DNA of 40,124 bases. Source: Nonomuraea rhizosphaerae. GTDB lineage: Bacteria > Actinomycetota > Actinomycetes > Streptosporangiales > Streptosporangiaceae. Under the pieces are notes generated by a model, which worked only from the letters and a program-made list of their open reading frames with translations, had not been told where the DNA came from and did no database searches. The stretch lies in assembly GCF_019396405.1 (NCBI RefSeq), contig NZ_JAHKRL010000166.1, forward strand, positions 1-40,124, given 5' to 3'. This document shows positions 31,310 through 39,716 of this stretch, piece by piece; position 1 is the first letter of the stretch, and the number at the start of each line of letters is the position of its first letter. The position numbers and the translations under genes are program-made.

Positions 31310-32584
31310 ATGCGCACGCGAGCTCTGGGCGTGGCCGCACTCACCACTCTTGCGTTAGCCGCCACGGCCTGCGGCGGGTCGCAGCCCGCCACCCCCTCCG
31401 CGACCGGCTCGGCGGCCCCCAGCGCCGCCGCCACCCAGGCCCAAGGGGGCAAACTGGTGATCTGGGCCGACCCCAACCGGGTCAAGGCGCTCAAGCCGTT
31501 CGCCGAGCAGTTCGGCACCGAGAACGGCGTGAGCGTCGAGGTCAAGGAGATCAGCAAGGACAACCAGCAGACGTTCCTGACCGCCTCCCAGCAGGGCAGC
31601 GGCCCGGACATCATGGTCGGCGCGCACGACTGGATCGGCAACATGGTGCAGAACGGCGCCATCGAGCCGGTCAACCTCACCGACGCCCAGAAGGCCGCGT
31701 TCCCGGAGATCGCCATGAAGGCGGTCACGTTCGACGGCCAGGTGTACGGCGCCCCGTACGCGGTCGAGAACATCGCGCTGATCCGCAACACCAAGCTCGC
31801 CCCCGACGCCCCCGCGACCCTGGAGGACATGGTCAAGCAGGGCAAGGCGCTCAAGGAGGCGGGCAAGGTCAAGGAGGTGCTCTGCCTGCCGGTGGCGCAG
31901 AAGGGCGACGCCTTCCACGTCTACCCGATCTTCGCGGCGGGCGGCGGCTCGCTGTTCGGCACCACCGCCTCCGGCGACCCCGACCCCAAGAAGGTGCTGC
32001 TCGGCTCGCCCGAGTCGGTCAAGGCGTTCGGCAAGCTGAAGGACCTCGGGGAGAAGGGTGACGGCGCGCTCAAGACGTCCATCACCAACGAGAACTACAT
32101 CTCCAGCTTCGCCGGCGGCAAGTGCGCCTACCTCATCTCGGGCCCGTGGGCCATGGGCGACGTGAAGAAGGGCGGCATCTCCTACGACATCACGCCCGTC
32201 CCGTCGTTCAAGGACGGCAAGCCGGCCACCCCGTTCGTCGGCGTCCAGTCGTTCTTCGTCGCCTCCAAGGGCAAGAACAAGGCCCTGGCGCAGGAGTTCG
32301 TCGCCAACTACGTGACCAACAAGGACGTCGCCAAGGCCCTGTACGCGGCCGACCCCCGCCCGCCGGCGCTGACCGAGGCGCTGCAGGAGGTCGGGGCGAG
32401 CGACCCGGACGCCGGCAAGTTCATGGACGCCGGCAAGAACGGCATGCCGATGCCCGCCATCCCGGAGATGCAGGCGGTGTGGGAGCCGTTCGGCATCGCC
32501 GAGGCTGCGGTCGTCAAGGGCGGCGACGCGGCCAAGGCCGCCGAGGCCGCGCAGAAGGCCATCGACAGCTCGCTCAAGAACTGA
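31310..32584 (+). CDS. malE: Maltose/maltodextrin-binding lipoprotein (MalE-like)
   Basis: Extracellular receptor for the MalFG importer, 424 residues. The start ATG 31310 has a perfect AGGAGG. The signal sequence ends in a lipobox, LAATAC (Cys ~20), followed by a Ser/Ala/Pro linker. The mature protein resembles MalE-type family-1 binding proteins: KLVIWADPNRVKALKPFAEQF, the GPDIMVGAHDWIG region, and YLISGPWAMGDVKKGGISY. The gene is followed six bases later by malF. Maltose specificity is inferred from the alpha-glucosidase and GH13 enzyme around it. Confidence 0.93.
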   Translation: MRTRALGVAALTTLALAATACGGSQPATPSATGSAAPSAAATQAQGGKLVIWADPNRVKALKPFAEQFGTENGVSVEVKEISKDNQQTFLTASQQGSGPDIMVGAHDWIGNMVQNGAIEPVNLTDAQKAAFPEIAMKAVTFDGQVYGAPYAVENIALIRNTKLAPDAPATLEDMVKQGKALKEAGKVKEVLCLPVAQKGDAFHVYPIFAAGGGSLFGTTASGDPDPKKVLLGSPESVKAFGKLKDLGEKGDGALKTSITNENYISSFAGGKCAYLISGPWAMGDVKKGGISYDITPVPSFKDGKPATPFVGVQSFFVASKGKNKALAQEFVANYVTNKDVAKALYAADPRPPALTEALQEVGASDPDAGKFMDAGKNGMPMPAIPEMQAVWEPFGIAEAAVVKGGDAAKAAEAAQKAIDSSLKN

Positions 32585-32590
32585 GCCGTC

Positions 32591-34171
32591 ATGTCGTCCC
32601 CGCCCGCCGTGGACGTCCGTGAGGCGAGGGGGGCGCACGCGCCCCCCAAGCCCCGCCGGGAGATCACCACGGCCTTCCTGGTGAGCAGGATCGCGGTGCT
32701 CGCCGTGGCCGCCGCGCTCCTGCTCTACGCCCTGCCGCCGCTGGTGGCGGCCCGGTCGTGGCCGGCCGTGGTGATCCTGTGCGCCGCCACCGCGGCCATC
32801 GCCTACCTCTACCTGACCCGCCGCTTCGTCCCGGCCAAGTACCTGATCCCGGGCACCGTGTTCCTCATCGCCTTCCAGGTGTTCCCGGTCCTCTACACGG
32901 TGAGCACGGCGTTCACGAACTTCGGCGACGGCCACCGCGGCGACAAGCGGGCCGCGATCACCGCCATCGAGTCGGGCTCGGTGCGGCAGGCGCCCGGCTC
33001 GCCCGAGTACAGCCTGACCGCCGCGCTCAAGGGCGAGGCGCTGGTCTTCCTGCTGGTGGACCCGGCGACCAAGCAGGTGCAGGCGGGTGACGCGGCCGGG
33101 CTCACGCCGGTGCCCGGAGCCCAGGTCGGCGTGACCGGCAAGGTGCTCAGGGCGCCCGGCTACACCGTGCTGACCGCGCCCCAGGCCGCCGCCAGGGGAC
33201 AGGACGTCACGGCCCTGTCCGTGCCCACCCCCGGCGGGCTGATCAAGGCGAACGGCCTGAGCCGCGCGGTCGAGGGCCGGGCCACGCTCGTCTACGACGC
33301 GCGCTGCGACTGCGTCCAGGGCGAGGGCGACCGGTGGGCGGCCGACGAGGGCCAGGGCTACTTCGTCAACGCCAAGGGACAGCACCTGGCGCAGGGCTGG
33401 CAGGTCAACGTCGGCCTCTCGAACTTCGCCCGGGTGGTGACCGACCCGACGATCTCCCGCTACTTCGCCGGCGTCTTCGGGTGGAACGTGGTGTTCGCGC
33501 TGGCCAGCGTCGGCACCACGTTCGCGCTCGGCATGGCGGTGGCGCTGGCGCTGCACCATCCGCGCATGCGCGGCACCAAGGCGTACCGGATCGCGCTGAT
33601 CCTGCCGTACGCGATGCCGTCGTTCGCGATGCTGCTGGTCTGGCGGGACATGTTCAACCGCGACTTCGGCCTGATCAACCAGCTCTTCGGGGTGGACGTG
33701 GACTGGATGGGCCAGCCGTCCACGGCCAGGTTCGCGGTCGTGCTGGTCAACCTGTGGCTCGGCTTCCCGTACATGTTCCTGGTGACGACCGGGGCGCTGC
33801 AGGCGATCCCGCGCGAGCTGACCGAGGCCGCCTCCATCGACGGGGCGACGCCGTGGAACGGCTTCCGCCGGGTGACGCTGCCGCTGCTGCTGGTGGCGCT
33901 GACGCCGCTGCTGATCTCGTCGTTCGCGTTCAACTTCAACAACTTCAACGCGATCGCGCTGACCAGCGAGGGCGGGCCGTTCCCGGCCGAGAGCCCGCAG
34001 GTGGGGGCGACCGACCTGCTCATCACGTACACGTTCAGGCTGGCGTTCGGCACGGGTGGGGCGCAGTTCGGCTTCGCCGCGGCGATCTCGGTGTTCATCT
34101 TCGCGATCGTGGCGATCATCTCGGCCGTGACGTTCCGGCGCACCCGCAGGCAGGAGGAGGTCTACGCGTGA
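32591..34171 (+). CDS. malF: Maltodextrin ABC transporter permease MalF, with large periplasmic-type loop
   Basis: 526 residues, close to the 514 of Escherichia coli MalF and much longer than the ~300 of CebF in this window. Two or three N-terminal helices (~25-100) are followed by a ~180-residue extracytoplasmic region (~108-270) matching the MalF P2 loop, which contacts the binding protein. The core with about five helices follows. The EAA loop is LTEAASIDGATPWNGFRRVTLPLL (~412-435). No clear ribosome site precedes ATG 32591, so it may depend on coupling to malE, six bases upstream. The ATPase is not encoded here; MsiK is the usual shared ATPase in actinomycetes. Confidence 0.92.
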   Translation: MSSPPAVDVREARGAHAPPKPRREITTAFLVSRIAVLAVAAALLLYALPPLVAARSWPAVVILCAATAAIAYLYLTRRFVPAKYLIPGTVFLIAFQVFPVLYTVSTAFTNFGDGHRGDKRAAITAIESGSVRQAPGSPEYSLTAALKGEALVFLLVDPATKQVQAGDAAGLTPVPGAQVGVTGKVLRAPGYTVLTAPQAAARGQDVTALSVPTPGGLIKANGLSRAVEGRATLVYDARCDCVQGEGDRWAADEGQGYFVNAKGQHLAQGWQVNVGLSNFARVVTDPTISRYFAGVFGWNVVFALASVGTTFALGMAVALALHHPRMRGTKAYRIALILPYAMPSFAMLLVWRDMFNRDFGLINQLFGVDVDWMGQPSTARFAVVLVNLWLGFPYMFLVTTGALQAIPRELTEAASIDGATPWNGFRRVTLPLLLVALTPLLISSFAFNFNNFNAIALTSEGGPFPAESPQVGATDLLITYTFRLAFGTGGAQFGFAAAISVFIFAIVAIISAVTFRRTRRQEEVYA

Positions 34172-35013
34172 AGCTCTCGTTGACGCTGCGGCACGTGTTC
34201 GTGCTGGTCGTGTGCGCCTTCGCGCTGTTGCCGATCGTGTTCGTGGTCTCGGCCGCGATCAACCCGCTCGGCACGCTGGCCTCGACCGAGCTGCTGCCGA
34301 AGGGGGCGAGCCTGGGCAACTTCGGCGACCTGTTCGCCTCCGACACCTATCCGTTCGCCCGCTGGTTCCTCAACTCGGTGTTCATCGCGCTGGCCTCCTC
34401 CTTCGCCAGCCTGCTGCTGTCGATGCTGGCCGCCTACGCCTTCAGCAGGATGCGTTTCGCCGGGCGCAGGACGGGGCTGCTGGCGCTGCTGCTCATCCAG
34501 ATGTTCCCGCAGTTCCTGGCCATCGTGACGATCTTCATCATCTTCACCAAGGTGACCGAGATGTACCCGGCGTTCGGGTTCAACACGGTGTGGGGGCTGC
34601 TGCTGCTCTACCTGGGCGGCGCGCTGGGCGTGAACACGTGGCTGATGAAGGGCTTCCTCGACACCGTCCCCAAGGAACTGGACGAGGCCGCCACGGTGGA
34701 CGGGGCCTCGCACGCGCAGATCTTCTGGCGGGTGATCATGCCGCTGGTCACGCCGATCCTCGCCGTCACCGCGCTGCTGGCCTTCATCGGGACGATGAGC
34801 GAGTTCATCATGGCCAATGTTTTCCTTCGCGACCCGGAGAGCAAGACACTGGCGGTGGGCATGTACGGGATGATCGCGGGGGACCAGCGCAACGCGAACT
34901 TCGGCATGTTCGCCGCGGCCACGCTGCTCACGGCCGTCCCGACGGTCGGGGTGTTCCTGTGGCTGCAGAAGTACATCGTCTCCGGGCTGACGGCCGGAGC
35001 CGTCAAGGGGTAG
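34168..35013 (+). CDS. malG: Maltodextrin ABC transporter permease MalG
   Basis: 281 residues with six predicted helices. The start GTG 34168 overlaps the malF stop (GTGA) and has AGGAGGAGG upstream. The EAA loop is LDEAATVDGASHAQIFWRVIMPLVTP (~170-196). The C-terminus (SGLTAGAVKG) matches the MalG family tail that inserts toward the transport channel in E. coli MalG. It forms the translocation pore with MalF and is translationally coupled to it. Confidence 0.93.
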   Translation: MKLSLTLRHVFVLVVCAFALLPIVFVVSAAINPLGTLASTELLPKGASLGNFGDLFASDTYPFARWFLNSVFIALASSFASLLLSMLAAYAFSRMRFAGRRTGLLALLLIQMFPQFLAIVTIFIIFTKVTEMYPAFGFNTVWGLLLLYLGGALGVNTWLMKGFLDTVPKELDEAATVDGASHAQIFWRVIMPLVTPILAVTALLAFIGTMSEFIMANVFLRDPESKTLAVGMYGMIAGDQRNANFGMFAAATLLTAVPTVGVFLWLQKYIVSGLTAGAVKG

Positions 35014-35019
35014 GGGCCA

Positions 35020-36762
35020 TTGCGTTTCCTCGGCGTGCCGCACCACGACGGGTCGGCACTGTACGTCGGCGACCAGAGACCGTCACCGGGCTCCACGGTG
35101 ACGGTCTGGCTGCGCGGGCGGGCACGTGAGGTCCACGTGCGCACGGTGCGCGACGGCGAGCCGCGCTTCGTCCAGGCCCGGCCCGCCACCCGCTTCAGCG
35201 CCACCCGGTTCGAGGGGGACGGCGACTGGTGGCGGGCCGACCTCGTCGCCGCCAACCCCGTCACCCCGTACCGGTTCCTCATCGACGGGCGGTCGTGGCT
35301 GACCGCGGCCGGGCTCTTCGACCATGACGTCACCGACGCCACCGACTTCCGGCTCCTCACCCACGAGCCGCCGCCCGCCTGGCTGGCCGACGCGATCGTC
35401 TACCAGGTCTTCCCTGACCGTTTCGCTAGGTCACGGCCCATGCGCGAGCTGCCGGACTGGGCGCTGCCACGCGACTGGGACCAGGATCCGGTCCAGGCCG
35501 AGGGGCCCGGAACCGGCCGGCAGTTCTACGGCGGCGACCTCGACGGCATCACCGGGCGGCTCGACCACATCGCGGCGCTCGGCGCCGACACCGTCTACCT
35601 GACGCCGATCTTCCCCGCCCGCTCCAACCACCGCTACGACGCCGCCGCCTTCGACCGCGTCGACCCGCTGCTCGGCGGTGACGAGGCGCTGGACCGGCTC
35701 GCGGACGCGGTGCACGCGCGCGGCATGCGGCTGCTCGGCGACATCACCACCAACCACTGCGGCAGCTCCCACCCGTGGTTCACCGCCGCGCTGGCCGGCG
35801 GCCCCGAGCGCGAGATGTTCTACTTCGACGGCGACGACTACGAGTCCTGGTACGGCGTCAGGTCCCTGCCCAAGCTCAACTGGGGCAGCGACCTGGTCCG
35901 CGCCCGCGTGCCGGCCGTGCTGCGCCGCTGGCTCGGCCCGTTCGACGGCTGGCGGGTGGACGTGGCGAACATGACCGGCAGGCACGGCACCGAGGACCAC
36001 AACCACGAGGCCGCCCGCCTGCTGCGCCGCGAGAGCGGCCCCGGCGCCGCGCTCATCGCCGAGCACTGCCACGACGCCTCGCCCGACCTCGACCGCGACG
36101 GCTGGCACGGCACCATGAACTACGGCGGCTTCACCCGCCCCGTCTGGTCCTGGCTGCGCTCGCCCGGCCTGGACCTGCCCACCTTCCTCGGCGTGCCGGG
36201 CGGGGTGCCGCCGCGCGACGGGCTCCAGACGCTGGCCACGTTCCGCGCCTTCGCGGCGGGCGCGTCGTGGCGTTCGCTGGCGCACTCCTGGCAGCTCCTG
36301 GACTCCCACGACACGCCGCGCGTACGGACCGTCACCGGCTCCGCCGCGCGCCACCTCGTCGCCGTCGGCCTCCAGGCGACGCTGCCGGGCACGCCGATGG
36401 TGTTCGCCGGCAGCGAGTACGGCCTGACCGGCGTGAACGGCGAGCACTCCCGCACCCCGATGCCCTGGGACCGGCCCGCCGACCAGGACCTGGCGACGCT
36501 GGCGGCCTACCGGGAGCTGTTCGGCCTGCGCAGGGCCGAGCCCGCGTTACGCCGCGGCGGGCTGCGGTGGCTGCACGCCGACGCCGACTGCCTGGTTTTC
36601 CTGCGGGAGACCGAGGAGGAGTCGCTCCTGGTGTGCGCCCGCCGCGCCCCGGGCCCCGCCCTCTCGCTTCCCGCCCGGATGGAGGGCGTTTATAACGCTT
36701 GTGACACCGATGTGTTGCCAGGAGATGGCCCTTCGCTCCGTATATGGCGCACTACGTCCTGA
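35020..36762 (+). CDS. GH13 alpha-amylase-family enzyme (maltogenic amylase/neopullulanase-like), cytoplasmic
   Basis: 580 residues, start TTG 35020, six bases after malG, with an AGGGG purine stretch upstream. An N-terminal beta-sandwich (~1-115) resembles CBM34, as in maltogenic amylases and cyclomaltodextrinases. The catalytic barrel starts WLADAIVYQVFPDRFARS. Catalytic residues are the nucleophile Asp ~310 (GWRVDVANM), acid/base Glu ~346 (LIAEHCHD) and Asp ~427 (LLDSHDTPR). It has no signal peptide, so it should act on imported maltodextrins and pass products to the alpha-glucosidase. The exact specificity (alpha-1,4 or alpha-1,6) cannot be read from sequence alone. Confidence 0.9.
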   Translation: MRFLGVPHHDGSALYVGDQRPSPGSTVTVWLRGRAREVHVRTVRDGEPRFVQARPATRFSATRFEGDGDWWRADLVAANPVTPYRFLIDGRSWLTAAGLFDHDVTDATDFRLLTHEPPPAWLADAIVYQVFPDRFARSRPMRELPDWALPRDWDQDPVQAEGPGTGRQFYGGDLDGITGRLDHIAALGADTVYLTPIFPARSNHRYDAAAFDRVDPLLGGDEALDRLADAVHARGMRLLGDITTNHCGSSHPWFTAALAGGPEREMFYFDGDDYESWYGVRSLPKLNWGSDLVRARVPAVLRRWLGPFDGWRVDVANMTGRHGTEDHNHEAARLLRRESGPGAALIAEHCHDASPDLDRDGWHGTMNYGGFTRPVWSWLRSPGLDLPTFLGVPGGVPPRDGLQTLATFRAFAAGASWRSLAHSWQLLDSHDTPRVRTVTGSAARHLVAVGLQATLPGTPMVFAGSEYGLTGVNGEHSRTPMPWDRPADQDLATLAAYRELFGLRRAEPALRRGGLRWLHADADCLVFLRETEEESLLVCARRAPGPALSLPARMEGVYNACDTDVLPGDGPSLRIWRTTS

Positions 36763-36818
36763 GGCGCTACGGTGGGCGCTCCTGGTTCAGATTTAAACTA
36801 GACAGTGGTGTGTTGCGC

Positions 36819-38051
36819 ATGAGGTTGCTCGCGGTGGCCGTCGTGGCCTCCCTACTGCCCGCCCTCCCGGCCGAGGCCCGGGCGGGCACGACGTACTACG
36901 TCGACTCCAGGAAGGGCGACGACTCGGCGGCGGGAACCAGCGCCACCAAGCCCTGGAAGAGCCTGGAGAAGATCGCCGCCGCCGACCTCAAGCCCGGCGA
37001 CGCCGTCAGCCTCAAACGCGGCAGCAGATGGACCGGCACCCTCACCCTGGCCGCCAAGGGCACCGCCGCCAGGCCGATCGTCATCCAGGCCTACGGGTCC
37101 GGCCCCATGGCCCGCATCACCGGCATGGACGGCAACTGCGTCGTCGTCAGCGGCGACCACTGGCGCGTCAGCGGCGTGCGCGCCTCCCGCTGCCAGTGGG
37201 CCGGCTTCGAGGTGAGCGGCGACAACAACGAGCTGATCGGCGTGGGCGCCGACCACAACATCGCCGGCGTGCTCATCACCCCCTCCGGCTCGCGCAACGT
37301 CGTCAGGGACAGCACGATCACCGACAACAACCGGATGAGCGTCAACGACTCCGAGCCCGGCAACGACTCCGGCGCGTTCGGCGTCCTGCTCAACGGCGAC
37401 AACAACGTCGTCAGCGGCAACACCATCACCGGCAGCTACGGCCCCAGCATCGACTTCGGCTACGACGGCGCCGCGGTCGAGATCTTCGGCGGCGACCGCA
37501 ACCTGATCACCCGCAACATCAGCCGCGACAACCTGACCTTCACCGAGCTGGGCGCCGCCAAGGGCAGCACCGCCACGGGCAACGTCTTCTCCTTCAACGT
37601 GGTCACCACCTCGCGCGGCCGCGGCGCCTTCCTCGTCACCCGCGGGCCCAAGCACGTCGTCGGGCCGGTCAAGGGCACGATCGCCGTGCACAACTCCGTC
37701 TACCTGCCCGGCCGGCAGACGCTCGGCTGGTCCTGCCACGACGGCTGCTCGCCGTCGATACTCAAGCTCCGCAACAACGCGATCAAGGTCGGCGGGCAGG
37801 CGGGCTACGAGGACGGCAAGGGCGCCGACGAGGCGGGCAGCGTGTACATGGGGCGCACCTTCCGGTTCAAGCTGGGGCGCGGCTCCGTCCGGGCCGACCC
37901 CAAGTTCGTCTCCAGCAAGGACCTGCACCTGCGGCCCGGCTCCCCGGCGCTGGGCCACGGCGTCCGGCTCGGCCCCGAGTGGTACGGCGGCTCCTCCGCC
38001 GGAGCGCCGTCCCTGCCGGCCAGGCCCGACGCGGGGGCCTACCCGCGCTGA
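36819..38051 (+). CDS. Secreted right-handed parallel beta-helix protein
   Basis: 410 residues from ATG 36819. A signal peptide (MRLLAVAVVASLLPALPAEARA) precedes GTTYYVDSRKGDDSAAGTSATKPW, the usual opening of pectate-lyase-like beta-helix proteins. Repeats with N-x-(V/I)-(S/T)-G-N-x-I patterns (VVSGNTITGSYG, NLITRNISRDN) run from ~115 to ~290. Family members are polysaccharide lyases, epimerases or adhesins; no catalytic set is evident, so the substrate is unknown. A second possible start is GTG 36810. Neither has a ribosome site, and a TAAACT box at 36794-36799 could give an almost leaderless transcript. Confidence 0.85.
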   Translation: MRLLAVAVVASLLPALPAEARAGTTYYVDSRKGDDSAAGTSATKPWKSLEKIAAADLKPGDAVSLKRGSRWTGTLTLAAKGTAARPIVIQAYGSGPMARITGMDGNCVVVSGDHWRVSGVRASRCQWAGFEVSGDNNELIGVGADHNIAGVLITPSGSRNVVRDSTITDNNRMSVNDSEPGNDSGAFGVLLNGDNNVVSGNTITGSYGPSIDFGYDGAAVEIFGGDRNLITRNISRDNLTFTELGAAKGSTATGNVFSFNVVTTSRGRGAFLVTRGPKHVVGPVKGTIAVHNSVYLPGRQTLGWSCHDGCSPSILKLRNNAIKVGGQAGYEDGKGADEAGSVYMGRTFRFKLGRGSVRADPKFVSSKDLHLRPGSPALGHGVRLGPEWYGGSSAGAPSLPARPDAGAYPR

Positions 38052-38088
38052 CCCCGGCCTCGCGCGGGTCCGGCCTGCTCCCGGCGGA

Positions 38089-39165
38089 TCAGCGCTCGCA
38101 CATCGCGCTGGTGAAGGCGTCGATCAGGTGCTGCCGGTTCCGGGGGACGCCCGTGGTGTAGACGGTGGCGGCGCGTCCGGCCCGGTCGCGGCCGGTGAAC
38201 ACCGCGGCTCCCGGCATGTCGCCGGCGGCGAAGTAGGTGTAGCCGCAGCTCGACCTCATCCGGGTGACGCCGTAACCGTAGCGCGCGCCCTCGGGCCAGC
38301 CTTCCTGCTCGACCGGCACCGTCCTGGTCGTCATCGAGCTCAGCGGGGCCTCGGCCCAGAACCTGTTGAGGTCCTCGGGGGTGGAGACCAGGCCGCCGCT
38401 GGCCCCGAACACGTAGGTGGGCAACCGGCCGGTCAGGTCCACCTTGCCGTCCTGCGGCCGGGCGGGGTGCACACCGTAGGTGTGCGCGTGCGGGCCGCGG
38501 ATGCCGTTGTCGCCCTCGGCGGGCCAGTACGTGTCACGCATCCCGTACGGCTTGAGGATCAGATCCCGGCTCACCTGGCGGAAGTCCCGGCCGCTCACCT
38601 TGGTCACGATCATGCCGAGGACGAGGTAGTTGGTGTTGGCGTAGGCGAAGGAGCCGCGGGCGGTGGGCTTGCGCGCCAGTGCCACCCGCAGGAAGTCCGG
38701 GAGGGGGCGTCCCCAGTCGATCGCGTCGAGGAACTCGGGCAGGCCGCTGGTCTGCTGCAGCAGCATCCGGACGGTGATCTTCCGGCCGTCGATCCCGGCG
38801 CCGGCGCCGGTGCCACGCAACACTCCGGGCAGGTAACGCTCCACCGTGGCGTTCAGGTCGATCTTCTTCCGGCCGGCCAGCCGCAGCACGGTCGCGGCGA
38901 TGACGGGCTTGCTCGCGCTGGCGATCCTGAAGCGCCCCTGGGAGCCGATCATCGGCTTGCCGGTGCCCCGCTGCGCGGTGCCGGAGCGCCTGGTCAGAAC
39001 CGCGCCGCCCGGGGTCCGTACCTGGCTCAACGCGCCCGCCATGCCGTCCTCGGCGGTGAGCACGTCAAGAGAGGACTGCGGTGAACGCGCCGCGCCGGCG
39101 GAAGCCGGGACGACAGGGGCAAGGGCGAGACAGCCGGCGACAGCGGCGGCGAGCAATTTCGACAT
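38089..39165 (-). CDS. Secreted serine hydrolase, beta-lactamase/D-alanyl-D-alanine carboxypeptidase family
   Basis: 358 residues with a signal peptide (~1-25). The S83-A-S-K86 motif (IASASKPV) provides the nucleophilic serine and lysine; Y175-A-N177 (FAYANTNY) is the second conserved motif. The usual third motif (HxG or K-T/S-G) is not plain: the matching region reads AAGDMPGAAV, so catalysis may differ from a classic class C enzyme. The fold family includes DD-peptidases, esterases and EstB-like hydrolases. The ATG at 39165 has AAGG only one base upstream, a weak site. It converges with the beta-helix gene, leaving a 37-bp gap. Confidence 0.88.
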   Translation of the reverse strand: MSKLLAAAVAGCLALAPVVPASAGAARSPQSSLDVLTAEDGMAGALSQVRTPGGAVLTRRSGTAQRGTGKPMIGSQGRFRIASASKPVIAATVLRLAGRKKIDLNATVERYLPGVLRGTGAGAGIDGRKITVRMLLQQTSGLPEFLDAIDWGRPLPDFLRVALARKPTARGSFAYANTNYLVLGMIVTKVSGRDFRQVSRDLILKPYGMRDTYWPAEGDNGIRGPHAHTYGVHPARPQDGKVDLTGRLPTYVFGASGGLVSTPEDLNRFWAEAPLSSMTTRTVPVEQEGWPEGARYGYGVTRMRSSCGYTYFAAGDMPGAAVFTGRDRAGRAATVYTTGVPRNRQHLIDAFTSAMCER

Positions 39166-39243
39166 GCCTTAAATGTCGCGGGAGGAGCGCTCAGAATCAG
39201 TCACGTCCACCTGCCTGTTCGGGTGGGGTATACTCCACCGCCT

Positions 39244-39582
39244 TCAGCCCAGCGCCTCCAGGGCCGCGGCGATCGCGCCCGTCAGCAGGCCGACGATCGG
39301 GATCAGCGGGCTGCCCTTGAGCGCCGCCACGGCGTGGAAGCGCAGGTCGCGGTACTCCGGCATGCCCTCGGTGCCCGGCAGCGTCAGCAGGCGCGGCTGG
39401 ATCGCGGCGACGACCAGCCAGTCGAGGATCACCAGGTCGTACAGGGACATGGTGGTGAACATGACCGCTCCCGTGGCCGCCGCCGTCCAGAAGCCCAGGT
39501 CGGTGCCGAGGTCGGCGCGCATCATCAGCAGCGCCACGGTGGCCGGCGGCACGCAGCAGCCGCCCCAGAACAGCGTGCCCAC
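39244..39582 (-). CDS. Small membrane protein, N-terminus probably disrupted
   Basis: 112 residues from GTG 39582, the only canonical start in the frame, giving about three helices (~1-20, ~28-60 with SLYDLVILDWLVVAAIQP, ~93-112). The frame stays open upstream to ~39735. That region encodes protein-like sequence (DFLLGDYPAAVQERYG, then KGRRIALWVG) that reads naturally into the helices, so the real N-terminus is probably near 39670. There GTG 39671-39669 lies one frame off: a single inserted base after it would give a start reading MDFLLGDYP. No family is recognised. It is divergent from the TetR-like gene, a common arrangement for a regulator and its target. Confidence 0.6.
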   Translation of the reverse strand: MGTLFWGGCCVPPATVALLMMRADLGTDLGFWTAAATGAVMFTTMSLYDLVILDWLVVAAIQPRLLTLPGTEGMPEYRDLRFHAVAALKGSPLIPIVGLLTGAIAAALEALG

Positions 39583-39716
39583 CCACAGCGCGATCCGGCG
39601 GCCCTTCTCGCTCCTGGGCCGGCCGTAGCGCTCCTGGACGGCGGCCGGGTAGTCGCCCAGCAGGAAGTCACGGCTGGCCGCCGCCCCGGCGAGGCCGCCG
39701 ACGTCCCGAGCACCGC

